Shown: positions 1 through 6,493, counted from the stretch's first letter. The stretch is 11,432 nucleotides of DNA from an uncultured Eubacteriales bacterium (GCA_900550855.1 URTQ01000034.1:1-11432), one strand, 5' to 3'. Program-made: numbers and translations. The notes: generated by a model not told the origin, from the sequence alone.

Positions 1-17
1 AAGGAAAATATTATTTG

Positions 18-35
18 TTGTGATAAATTTCACAG
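18..35. promoter_or_regulatory. Candidate Rex or Crp/Fnr-type operator
   Basis: TTGTGATAAATTTCACAG contains the perfect inverted repeat TGTGA-N6-TCACA (19-34). As I remember it, the Rex (NADH/NAD+ sensor) consensus is TTGTGAAATATTTCACAA, which differs at only three of 18 positions. TGTGA-N6-TCACA is also the Crp and Bacillus Fnr half-site layout. It ends 9 bp upstream of the -35 box at 45-50, centred about 54 bp before the predicted start of transcription, so it could control the OLE RNA operon. No T-run follows, so it is not a terminator. The regulator cannot be decided from this window. Confidence 0.45.
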
Positions 36-44
36 AAAATTCAC

Positions 45-73
45 TTGAAACTAAAAAAAGAATATGATATAAT
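45..73 (+). promoter_or_regulatory. Sigma-A promoter of the OLE RNA-oapA-tlyA transcript
   Basis: TTGAAA (45-50), a 17-bp spacer and TATAAT (68-73) form a near-consensus housekeeping promoter. Transcription would start at about 80, which coincides with the first base of a helix that closes the long RNA (80-87 with 645-652). That agreement supports both calls. Confidence 0.8.
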
Positions 74-79
74 AACAAT

Positions 80-652
80 TGATGGTGCATTATTCTAGTA
101 ATGCTTTCTATTATGAGGGTGGGGCTAAAAATCCACTAAAGGGCATATCGATGAAGTTTCTGGTGATGGCTTCTTTTGCCCAAATCGGGGCTGTTGCTGG
201 GAGTTAAGGACTTTGGGCGGCTTGTAACGGCATACGAAACCCGACCCAATTTCCGTGGAGACCCGACTCGGTAGTCGCGCAAAATCGTCTACTGACCGGG
301 GTTAAACCTGATATGCGGTGCAACTGCGCTGTGTACAGTGTAGCCTGCTTTGAGTGATTTGGAGGGATCAAGGAACCACGCTCGTCGGCGTTGCGCAACA
401 ACGATGGGCGATCGCCTTGTGAAATCCTCTTTGCAAAAAAAGATAAGGGCGGGCGGAATCTGTCAAGGAAATCTTCTAGACTGTTCTTGCGAGGCGACTC
501 GGGGATTATAGTGTGCTCTAAGTGGCGATTCGGTTTCTCGTTGAGATGACTCATATGATAGGAAACTTCTCGGACGGCGACGACGAGTTTTGAGTCAGGG
601 AAAACCTACCGAACCTATGGCGCAAGGTTTACCCGAGACGTTGCCACCATTA
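80..652 (+). ncRNA. ole: OLE RNA (ornate, large, extremophilic RNA)
   Basis: OLE is a roughly 600-nt structured RNA of Bacillota that binds the membrane protein OapA. It forms a membrane-associated RNP linked to tolerance of cold, ethanol and Mg2+ stress. Seen here: about 570 nt without a credible reading frame, richer in G+C than its flanks, with its own promoter. An 8-bp closing helix pairs 80-87 with 645-652 (one G-U). Local helices include GCATTA/TAATGC (87-92/99-104), GGGCA/TGCCC (141-145/177-181) with inner GAAG/CTTC (153-156/170-173), and TTGGGCGG/CCGACCCAA (213-220/241-249, one bulged A). Others are GCGGT/ACTGC (315-319/323-327), CGTTG/CAACG (389-393/399-403) and AACCT/AGGTT (612-616/625-629). 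The context matches the known OLE locus: an oapA-like gene starts 25 nt later, then tlyA, nadK, argR and recN. The identification rests on size, structure and gene order, not on an alignment; the ends are approximate. Confidence 0.83.
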
Positions 653-667
653 CATAGAATTTTTTTT

Positions 668-673
668 GAGGTG
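668..673 (+). promoter_or_regulatory. Ribosome binding site fixing the oapA start
   Basis: GAGGTG lies immediately after a run of eight T (660-667) and just before ATG 677. It selects ATG 677 over the in-frame TTG at 590, which lies inside the structured RNA and has no Shine-Dalgarno sequence. Confidence 0.75.
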
Positions 674-676
674 CAT

Positions 677-1570
677 ATGCAGGCTCATAGCGATAATAAA
701 TCTCAAAGCGACGCACCGTCGGGCAACGTTTCCGACGGCGCTGACAATTTAATTAATTCTCAAAACACTCAGTTAGATATTCAAAATCAAAGCGTTGACA
801 AAAACGTCAATGCGGTTTCGGATTCTCAAAAAAGCAAGAATATCGACAAAGCCGTCGCAACGTCAACAAGTCAAAAACACGACGTCGCAGGTGACAAACA
901 CAGCGACAAATCGGACAAAAAAGACGCGGTAAAGGAAGATAAAAAGAAAAAAGTCCCAAAGAAAAAACGCAATATTTGGTGGATAAAAGCAACGATAATT
1001 TCCCTCGTTTTGTCGGCGTTTTTCTCGTATTTGAGCGAAATCGTGTCGAATGCCGAACAACTCGTGGTCGTCATAATTTTGCTTGCGTTCCTCATTTTGT
1101 CGGGTATTTTGTTCGACGCAATCGGCGTTGCGGTGACCTCTTGCGACACTACGCCCATAATATCGATGGCTTCGAGAAAGGTGTACGGCGCAAAAACGGC
1201 ACTTTGGCTCACCAAAAACAGCGACACCGTGTCAAGCGTTTGCAACGATATTGTCGGCGACATATTCAGCATTATTTCGGGTGCTTGCTCGGCGGCGTTG
1301 GTTGTCAAAATCACCGTTTCACTGAACGAAACGTGGCAAATCGTGCTTTCCATCGTCGTTTCCGCAATAGTGTCGGCTATGACAATCGGCGGCAAAGCGT
1401 TTATGAAAAAAATCGCAATCGACAATTCGCGCGATTTCGTTATGTTCGTGGCGCGCGTTCTTGCCGTATTCAATAAGGACGAGAGAAAGATAAGAAAGAA
1501 AGCAAAAATCGCAAAACAACAAGAGAAAAAACACGCAATCGAGCAATCAGACAAATCGAACAAGGATTGA
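677..1570 (+). CDS. oapA: OLE-associated membrane protein OapA
   Basis: OapA binds OLE RNA and holds it at the membrane. The product is 297 residues from ATG 677. Residues 1-100 are hydrophilic and of low complexity (Asp, Ser, Asn, Gln, then Lys), ending in a cluster KKKKVPKKKR. Four hydrophobic helices follow at about 101-119, 129-154, 192-212 and 222-241. The loop between helices 2 and 3 (about 155-191) has a conserved look, with SCDTTP, SRKVYGAK and SSVCNDIVGD; I recall such sequence from clostridial proteins often annotated as CorB/CNNM-like. Residues 262-297 form a basic tail, a possible RNA contact. The stop is 5 nt before the tlyA start. The long N-terminal extension is unusual, since as I recall typical OapA is nearer 200 residues. 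The name depends on the neighbouring RNA; without it this would be called a conserved membrane protein. Confidence 0.8.
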   Translation: MQAHSDNKSQSDAPSGNVSDGADNLINSQNTQLDIQNQSVDKNVNAVSDSQKSKNIDKAVATSTSQKHDVAGDKHSDKSDKKDAVKEDKKKKVPKKKRNIWWIKATIISLVLSAFFSYLSEIVSNAEQLVVVIILLAFLILSGILFDAIGVAVTSCDTTPIISMASRKVYGAKTALWLTKNSDTVSSVCNDIVGDIFSIISGACSAALVVKITVSLNETWQIVLSIVVSAIVSAMTIGGKAFMKKIAIDNSRDFVMFVARVLAVFNKDERKIRKKAKIAKQQEKKHAIEQSDKSNKD

Positions 1571-1575
1571 ATTTT

Positions 1576-2286
1576 ATGAGAATAGACAAGTATATTCAAG
1601 AAAAATTCAATCTCAAATCGCGCACTTATGCCGAGAATCTGATAAAAACGGGCAGGGTGACTCTAAACGGTAAAACCGTTTCAAAATCCTCAACCGACGT
1701 GACGGATAGCGACGACGTGCAAATCGCAAACGACGAGAATTACGCTTCGCAAGGTGCGTATAAACTCGAAAAGGCGTTTTGCGACTTCAACCTTAACGTC
1801 GAGGGAAAATACTGCGCGGATATAGGTTGCTCGAACGGCGGATTTACCGATTGTCTGCTTCGTCACGGCGCAAAGCGCGTGCTTGCAGTGGACGTTGCCG
1901 ACTGTGCGCTCGACGTTAGGCTTCTCGAATCGGGCAAAGTCGAATTTTTGAAAGCGAACGCAAGGGAATTGCCGAGCGACCTCGAAAAAGTCGATTTTCT
2001 TTGCAGCGACGTAAGTTTTATATCGTTGACCTACGTTTTGCAATCTATGTTCGATTTGCTCAAAACGGACGGCGAGGCGGTCGTGCTTATCAAACCGCAA
2101 TTCGAACTCGACAAATCCGCACTCAATAAAAGCGGTATCGTGACCGATGAAAAACTACGCAAAAGAGCGGTGGAAAACGTCAGAAAATACGCCGAAAACG
2201 TAGGCTTTACAATACTGAATTTGTCCACTTCGCCCATACGCTACGAGAACAAAAACATCGAATATTTGCTCTATATGAAAAAATAA
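1576..2286 (+). CDS. tlyA: TlyA/YqxC family S4-domain rRNA (cytidine-2'-O) methyltransferase
   Basis: Family members use SAM to methylate cytidine 2'-hydroxyls in rRNA; mycobacterial TlyA does so in 16S and 23S rRNA. The protein has 236 residues. An S4 RNA-binding domain covers about 1-60 (MRIDKYIQEK, SRTYAENLIKTGRVTLNG). The FtsJ-like Rossmann domain follows, with the SAM-binding motif ADIGCSNGGFTDCLL at 81-95. Residues K63, D145, K173 and E229 fit the K-D-K-E tetrad of 2'-O-methyltransferases. The ATG at 1576 is chosen because AAGGA (1562-1566) precedes it by 9 nt; the in-frame TTG at 1567 overlaps the end of oapA and lacks a proper site. It is cotranscribed with oapA and the transcript ends at 2285-2313. 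It is somewhat shorter than the usual 260-270 residues but looks complete. The target base is inferred from the family only. Confidence 0.93.
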   Translation: MRIDKYIQEKFNLKSRTYAENLIKTGRVTLNGKTVSKSSTDVTDSDDVQIANDENYASQGAYKLEKAFCDFNLNVEGKYCADIGCSNGGFTDCLLRHGAKRVLAVDVADCALDVRLLESGKVEFLKANARELPSDLEKVDFLCSDVSFISLTYVLQSMFDLLKTDGEAVVLIKPQFELDKSALNKSGIVTDEKLRKRAVENVRKYAENVGFTILNLSTSPIRYENKNIEYLLYMKK

Positions 2287-2313
2287 TGACGTCCGTTTAA
2301 GACGTCATTTTTT
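2285..2313. terminator. Bidirectional intrinsic terminator after tlyA
   Basis: AATGACGTC (2285-2293) and GACGTCATT (2301-2309) form a 9-bp stem with a 7-nt loop. T residues run to 2313 on the plus strand. On the minus strand the same stem is followed by ATTTTTTC, so it can also end the transcript of the small minus-strand gene that stops at 2391. Confidence 0.88.
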
Positions 2314-2390
2314 ATGTTGCTTTTCGATTAGCTATTACTTTTTGATTATTTTTGATTAGATACGACTACGTTTTGTTTGTTGCCGCACGA

Positions 2391-2714
2391 TTACTTTGCT
2401 TCGGTTGTATTTTCGGCAGTATCGTTTTTGCCGTCGTTTGTGTTCGCCGTGTCGGCGTTATTTTGTTTATTTTCGTCGATTTCCGCTTTATTTGTGGATT
2501 TATCGGATTTGGATTTCTTGCCTTTCTTGTCCGCGTTTTCGGTTTCGGGTTGGTCCTTTGCCTTGCGTTTGAGTTCGTCGGGATTTATGTTCTTCGGAAC
2601 GCGATTTTTTGCGCCGATAACCAGTCCTAAAATCAGCAATGCAAAAATCGTGCCGGACAGTCCGGCAACAAGTTTCGTTGCAAATTCGGATATGGATAAA
2701 AGCAAACTAAACAT
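2391..2714 (-). CDS. Small single-pass membrane protein with a charged tail, function unknown
   Basis: I do not recognise this 107-residue protein. One hydrophobic helix covers about residues 15-35 (LVAGLSGTIFALLILGLVIGA). It is followed by the basic stretch KNRVPKNINPDELKRKAK and then a disordered tail of Lys, Asp, Asn, Glu and Thr to the end. The positive-inside rule puts the tail in the cytoplasm. It is supported as a gene by a full-consensus promoter directly upstream (2721-2748) and a terminator downstream. GAGGT touches the ATG with only one base between, too close to act as a normal Shine-Dalgarno site, and the predicted transcription start is at the A of the ATG, so translation is probably leaderless. 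The plus-strand frames opposite it look like translated antisense. It interrupts the usual tlyA-nadK order. Its tail resembles in composition the N-terminal segment of OapA, which may be chance. Confidence 0.7.
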   Translation of the reverse strand: MFSLLLSISEFATKLVAGLSGTIFALLILGLVIGAKNRVPKNINPDELKRKAKDQPETENADKKGKKSKSDKSTNKAEIDENKQNNADTANTNDGKNDTAENTTEAK

Positions 2715-2720
2715 ACCTCA

Positions 2721-2748
2721 ATTATACAAAAAAGAGCGGATATGTCAA
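2721..2748 (-). promoter_or_regulatory. Consensus sigma-A promoter for the small membrane-protein gene
   Basis: On the minus strand TTGACA (2748-2743), a 16-bp spacer and TATAAT (2726-2721) match both consensus hexamers exactly. Seven bases past the -10 box is position 2714, the A of the start codon. Confidence 0.85.
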
Positions 2749-2816
2749 TCGATAGAGGCAAAGTTGCGAATCGCCTAAAAAACGTACTTTGCATAAACTC
2801 GCCGAAAATATGCAAT

Positions 2817-2848
2817 TATTCAATAAAACTTCGTTTTATACTTGAATA
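2817..2848. repeat. AT-rich inverted repeat over the nadK -35 box
   Basis: The left arm TATTCAATAAAAC (2817-2829) pairs with GTTTTA (2833-2838) and, after a 3-nt bulge, with TTGAATA (2842-2848). That is 13 pairs around a TTC loop. The right arm contains the nadK -35 hexamer (2842-2847). It could be an operator. The pairs are mostly A-T and no T-run follows, so it is a poor terminator. Confidence 0.6.
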
Positions 2849-2870
2849 AAAAGTTTCGATGTTGTATAAT
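2842..2870 (+). promoter_or_regulatory. Sigma-A promoter of nadK-argR-recN
   Basis: TTGAAT (2842-2847), a 17-bp spacer and TATAAT (2865-2870). The predicted start of transcription is about 2877, only about 5 nt before the nadK ATG at 2882. Confidence 0.8.
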
Positions 2871-2881
2871 GCCTCTTGATT

Positions 2882-3685
2882 ATGAAAACGAAAATCGCAA
2901 TTTTCACAAAAGCCGAATATTCAAAGGAAATGAACGATATCGTCGCTTCGCTAAAAGCCGACGACAGATTTGACGTATTCGAAGTCGAGGACGGAAAAAA
3001 CATTCCGTCCGACTGCAATAATCTTATTGTTTTCGGCGGGGACGGCACTGTTCTCGAAGCGGTGAAAAACATAAGAGAAGACGTCGTCGTGACTGGCGTA
3101 AATATCGGAAATCTCGGATTTTTGACCCAGTTTGAAAAAGATTCTTCGGCGAGTGAAATTGCAAACGGAATCATCGAAGGCAAAATAGAACAAAGAGCGA
3201 CGCTCGACGTGCGATTCGACGACTTTTGCGACAAAGCACTCAACGAAATCGTTCTTAAAAGCGCGACTTCGCGCCCGATTTACATCGGCGTTTACGTCGA
3301 CGGAAAGTTTGTGGATTCTTATCACAGCGACGGCGCAATCGTATCTTCGCCGACGGGTTCTACGGCGTATTCGCTTTCGGCAGGCGGTCCGGTGCTTGCG
3401 CCCGACGTTGACGCACTCGTGATAATCCCCGTATGCGCGCACTCGCTGCATTCTCGTCCGCTCGTCGTGAACGCGCAATCAAAAATCGAATTGCGACTTG
3501 CAAAAGGCGAAAAGGCAATCGTATGTGCCGACGGCGAGAACGTTGCGAATATCGAGGGCGAAAAGAGCGTTTTCGTTGAAAAATCCGCTCGAAACGTAAA
3601 GTTTTTGGCAACCAAAGATAACAATTTCTTCAAGAAATTACTTCAAAAAATGAACAGATGGGGTTTAGTCGATCCCAGAGGATAA
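2882..3685 (+). CDS. nadK: NAD kinase (ATP/polyphosphate-NAD kinase)
   Basis: Phosphorylates NAD+ to NADP+ in the cytoplasm and so sets the NADP pool. The product is 267 residues, a normal length. The nucleotide-binding motif GGDGT is at 52-56, followed by GNLGFLTQF (76-84), NE (121-122) and the NAD-binding stretch DGAIVSSPTGSTAYSLSAGG (150-169), with IIPVCAHSLHSRPLVV at 181-196. ATG 2882 fits the family N-terminus (KIAIFT). A TTG at 2876 is in frame but lies at or before the predicted transcription start. There is no Shine-Dalgarno sequence and a leader of only about 5 nt, so translation is probably leaderless. It is the first gene of an operon with argR, whose ribosome site overlaps the nadK stop codon. 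Confidence 0.95.
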   Translation: MKTKIAIFTKAEYSKEMNDIVASLKADDRFDVFEVEDGKNIPSDCNNLIVFGGDGTVLEAVKNIREDVVVTGVNIGNLGFLTQFEKDSSASEIANGIIEGKIEQRATLDVRFDDFCDKALNEIVLKSATSRPIYIGVYVDGKFVDSYHSDGAIVSSPTGSTAYSLSAGGPVLAPDVDALVIIPVCAHSLHSRPLVVNAQSKIELRLAKGEKAIVCADGENVANIEGEKSVFVEKSARNVKFLATKDNNFFKKLLQKMNRWGLVDPRG

Positions 3686-3696
3686 GGTGAAATATT

Positions 3697-4167
3697 ATGG
3701 CGAGAGCAAACAGACAACTCAAAATTTTGGACATCATTTCAAAGCACGACGTCGACACGCAAGAAGAACTTGTGGATTACCTTCGCAGCGAAGGCTTTTC
3801 GGTGACCCAAGCCACCGTGTCGCGCGACATCAAGGAAATGGGCATTATCAAAACTCTTTCGAGCGACGGCAGACATTATAAATACACCGCGCAACAGACG
3901 AAAGAAGCAAGCGCCGCAGACAAATTTTTGAGTATGTTCAAAAACACGGTCGTTTCCATCAAGAGTACGGGCAATCTCATCGTTCTCAAAACGGAAACGG
4001 GAAGCGCAGGTCCTGCCGCAGAACTTATCGACAAACTTTCGTATGACGAAGTTCTCGGCGTTATTGCGGGCGACAACACGATTTTCGTTGCGGTGGATTC
4101 CCTCGAACACGTCGATATGATTCGCAGACGTCTGGAAGATTTGCTCGAAGCGAACAGACTTTATTAA
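3697..4167 (+). CDS. argR: Arginine repressor ArgR/AhrC
   Basis: Hexameric arginine-sensing transcription factor that represses arginine biosynthesis and, in Bacillota, activates catabolism. The product is 156 residues, typical. The N-terminal winged helix (1-65) carries the recognition helix SVTQATVSRDIKEMGI with the conserved SR pair. The C-terminal trimerisation and arginine-binding domain (about 85-156) includes LIVLKTETGSAGPAAELID and GVIAGDNTIFVAV with the conserved acidic residue. AAGGTGA (3684-3690) sits 6 nt before the ATG and overlaps the nadK stop, suggesting coupled translation. No arginine genes are in the window. I did not find a convincing ARG box near the operon promoter. Confidence 0.95.
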   Translation: MARANRQLKILDIISKHDVDTQEELVDYLRSEGFSVTQATVSRDIKEMGIIKTLSSDGRHYKYTAQQTKEASAADKFLSMFKNTVVSIKSTGNLIVLKTETGSAGPAAELIDKLSYDEVLGVIAGDNTIFVAVDSLEHVDMIRRRLEDLLEANRLY

Positions 4168-4210
4168 TCACGAAATATTGCTTTTTGACATTCGTCGAAG
4201 GCGGTGAATT

Positions 4211-5902
4211 ATGCTTTGCCAACTCTCAATCGAAAATATCGCGCTCATCGATAAACTCGAACTCGAACTCAAAAACGGGTTGAATATTCTGAGCGGCGAA
4301 ACGGGTGCAGGTAAGTCGATTATCATCGACTCGCTCAATTTCGTGTTGGGCGAGCGCGCGGACAAATCCCTCATTCGCTTCGGTACGGACAAGGCAAGCG
4401 TTGAGGCGGTGTTCGAGGATTATCTCACGCCGTCAGTGCAAAACTGCCTCGACGATTTGGGAATCGAAGCCGAAGACGTGCTTATTTTGCGCAGAAAAAT
4501 GAGTGCGGACGGCAAAAACGAGTGCAGAATAAACGGCAGAATTTCCACTTTGTCCGCACTTAAAAGTTTGACGGAACTTCTCGTCGATATTCACGGTCAG
4601 CACGAGCATCAATCGCTGCTTAAAAGCACGAACCATATCAAACTTCTCGACAAACTCGGCGAAAAGAAAATCGCGACGGTAAAGGGCGAAGTCGAAAAGA
4701 ATTTTGACGATTATACGTCGCTAAAAAAAGAGTTTTCGAGATTCGGAAACGCCGACGAAAGAGAAAGAAAACTCGATATTTTATCCTTCCAGATTGACGA
4801 AATCGAAAAAGCAGACGTAAAAGAGGGTGAAGAAGACGAACTTCTTTCCGCACGCAAGCGTATTCGTAATATGGAAAAAATCATATCCGCGCTCGAAGGT
4901 GCGAAAAACCTTTTGGACGGATACGATTCTCAAAGCGTGAGCGCGTCCATAAAGAACGCAAACTCGCTTTTGAACACCATTTCCTCATACGACGAAAACA
5001 TCGTGCCTATCGCGGATAGGTTGGATTCTTGCAAGGTTGAAATTACGGATATATCCGAAACGCTTTCTGATATGCTTCAAAAACTCGACTTCGATTCGCG
5101 CTCGGCAGAGCAGATAGAGGAAAGACTGGAAGTCGTGCGTACGATTTTGCGCAAATACGGCGGAAGTTACGAATCCTTGCAAAAATTCTACGAAGAAGCG
5201 ACCAAAGAAGCGCAAATGCTCTCGAACGCAACCGAAAGAGTGGAACAACTCGAAAAAGAGATTCGAGTTGCCGCAGAAAAGTTGCTTGCAAGCGCGAAAA
5301 AACTCTCGCAGGAAAGAGGTAAAATCGCCGATAAATTCGAAAAAGACATCACGAAAGAACTTTGCGATTTGGGTATGGGCGGTTCGACGTTCAAAGTCGA
5401 AATCGTCACGACGGACGACGTCGATCAAATATCCGCAAACGGCGCGGATAGCGTTGAATTTATGATTTCACCAAACGTCGGCGAACCGCTAAAACCGCTT
5501 GCAAAGATAATTTCGGGCGGTGAAATGTCAAGATTTATGCTTGCGTTCAAAAACATTCTCGCAGGCGTGGACGACATCGGCACTATGGTTTTCGACGAGA
5601 TAGATACCGGAATTTCGGGCAATATCTCGCAAGTCGTGTCCGAAAAGATGTGCAATATCTCGCGGGCAAGACAGGTCATTGCCGTGACGCATATGCCGTC
5701 GCTCGCTTCTATGGCGGACAATCACTATCTCATCTCGAAGTCCACCGAAAACGGCAAGACGTTGACTCACGTCGATTTGCTCGAAGACGATACGGACGAA
5801 GTGGCAAGACTTATCGGCGGAAACGATTATTCGATTTACGCTGTGCCGCACGCAAAAGAGATGAAAGCAAACGCGCAAAGATACAAAGATTCTTTGAAGT
5901 AA
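4211..5902 (+). CDS. recN: DNA repair protein RecN (SMC-like ATPase)
   Basis: SMC-family ATPase that acts early in double-strand-break repair. The product is 563 residues, within the normal range. Walker A is GETGAGKS at 29-36 after the typical start LSIENIALIDKLELEL. Q-loop context DIHGQHEHQSLL is near residue 130. A long central region rich in Glu, Lys and Ala (about 150-400) forms the two coiled-coil arms. The ABC signature ISGGEMSRFMLA begins near 434 and Walker B TMVFDEIDTGISG near 458, with the switch histidine in VTHMPSLAS. AAGGCGGTGA lies just before ATG 4211, 43 nt after argR with no terminator between, so it belongs to the nadK operon. The 138 nt from the recN stop to the terminator at 6041 hold nothing I can identify. 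Confidence 0.96.
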   Translation: MLCQLSIENIALIDKLELELKNGLNILSGETGAGKSIIIDSLNFVLGERADKSLIRFGTDKASVEAVFEDYLTPSVQNCLDDLGIEAEDVLILRRKMSADGKNECRINGRISTLSALKSLTELLVDIHGQHEHQSLLKSTNHIKLLDKLGEKKIATVKGEVEKNFDDYTSLKKEFSRFGNADERERKLDILSFQIDEIEKADVKEGEEDELLSARKRIRNMEKIISALEGAKNLLDGYDSQSVSASIKNANSLLNTISSYDENIVPIADRLDSCKVEITDISETLSDMLQKLDFDSRSAEQIEERLEVVRTILRKYGGSYESLQKFYEEATKEAQMLSNATERVEQLEKEIRVAAEKLLASAKKLSQERGKIADKFEKDITKELCDLGMGGSTFKVEIVTTDDVDQISANGADSVEFMISPNVGEPLKPLAKIISGGEMSRFMLAFKNILAGVDDIGTMVFDEIDTGISGNISQVVSEKMCNISRARQVIAVTHMPSLASMADNHYLISKSTENGKTLTHVDLLEDDTDEVARLIGGNDYSIYAVPHAKEMKANAQRYKDSLK

Positions 5903-6040
5903 TCCGCAATCATACCGTTATATTTGAAAAATTACCTTAAAAAGCGATATGTCGGTCGCTATGAACGGTGCGAAGTTGGATTCTTCGAAAACGTTAATAT
6001 TTCGATAAAACAATGTAAAAATAACAAAACGAGATATAAG

Positions 6041-6070
6041 AAAAAAGAAGGCTCTTGCGCCTTCTTTTTT
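6041..6070. terminator. Bidirectional terminator shared by recN and rnpB
   Basis: GAAGGC (6047-6052) and GCCTTC (6059-6064) form a stem with loop TCTTGC. It is flanked by A6 on the left and T6 on the right, so the arms extend to 12 bp and the site works in both directions. It ends recN on the plus strand and rnpB on the minus strand. Confidence 0.88.
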
Positions 6071-6075
6071 CATTT

Positions 6076-6394
6076 GCGAGATAGTCTGTAAGCCGAGTTC
6101 TGTCTTAAACGGTCATCTATCTACAACGTACATTTCTGCACGTTTCAAGCGATGTGGGGAGTTTGCGGGCCACATTTCGCACTCCCGATCTTGCATCGAG
6201 TGGGGTTTACATCGCGCATTGTCGCCAAATTGCGGGTGAGCTCTTGCCTCGCCTTTCCATCCTTACCGCATACGCGGCGGTTTTTTTCTGTTGCACTGTC
6301 CTTGAAGTCGCCTTCACCGGGAGTTACCCGGCACTCTTGCCCTGTGATGCTCGGACTTTCCTCAGTATTTCACGCGACCGTTCGGCTAACTCGC
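6076..6394 (-). ncRNA. rnpB: RNase P RNA
   Basis: Catalytic RNA of RNase P, which trims the 5' leader of tRNA precursors. On the minus strand the universal elements are in order. They are GAGGAAAGTCCGAGC (6363-6349), ACAGAAAAAAACCGCC (6291-6276), GGTAAGGATGGAAAGG, AAGAGCTCACC, TAGATAGATGACCG (6123-6110) and ACAGAACTCGGCTTACAGAC (6103-6084). Helix P1 pairs the first nine bases GCGAGTTAG with the last nine CTATCTCGC, with one mismatch, which fixes both ends. It looks like the ancestral type A layout. At 319 nt it is short compared with about 380-400 nt in E. coli and B. subtilis, so some peripheral helices are probably reduced. Confidence 0.97.
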
Positions 6395-6400
6395 ATTAAA

Positions 6401-6429
6401 ATTAAACCACAAACGACGATATTTTGCAA
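6401..6429 (-). promoter_or_regulatory. Promoter of rnpB
   Basis: On the minus strand TTGCAA (6429-6424), 17-bp spacer, TTTAAT (6406-6401). Seven bases further is G6394, the first base of the P1 helix, so start and RNA end agree. Confidence 0.75.
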
Positions 6430-6435
6430 CCAAAT

Positions 6436-6464
6436 TTGAAAATATGTTGATTTAGAATTACTAT
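6436..6464 (+). promoter_or_regulatory. Probable promoter of the 458-residue protein gene
   Basis: TTGAAA (6436-6441), 17-bp spacer, TACTAT (6459-6464). Transcription would start near 6471, leaving about 23 nt of leader without a clear Shine-Dalgarno sequence. It is back to back with the rnpB promoter. Confidence 0.5.
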
Positions 6465-6493
6465 TTCGAGCAAAATATGGTAATAATCGCCGT

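Noticed and set aside
204..554. Minus-strand reading frame of 116 codons
   Set aside because: It lies antisense to the structured OLE RNA, has odd composition (Arg, Pro, His) with no recognisable motif, and no promoter or ribosome site.
590..676. Extension of oapA to the TTG at 590
   Set aside because: It lies inside the RNA, lacks a ribosome site, and ATG 677 has a good GAGGTG.
871..1599. Minus-strand reading frame of 242 codons opposite oapA
   Set aside because: Its product is the antisense of the oapA membrane helices, and no separate signals support it.
2352..2778. Plus-strand reading frames rich in Phe, Val and Ser opposite the small membrane-protein gene
   Set aside because: They look like translated antisense of that gene. 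The minus strand has the promoter, terminator and sensible protein composition.
2808..2860. ArgR operator (ARG box) at the nadK promoter
   Set aside because: ATTCA (2818-2822) and TGAAT (2843-2847) half-sites occur, but in the wrong relative order and spacing for the TGAAT-N4-ATTCA box; the opposite half matches poorly.
6152..6439. Two plus-strand reading frames of 81-95 codons
   Set aside because: They are antisense to RNase P RNA and reflect its base composition.
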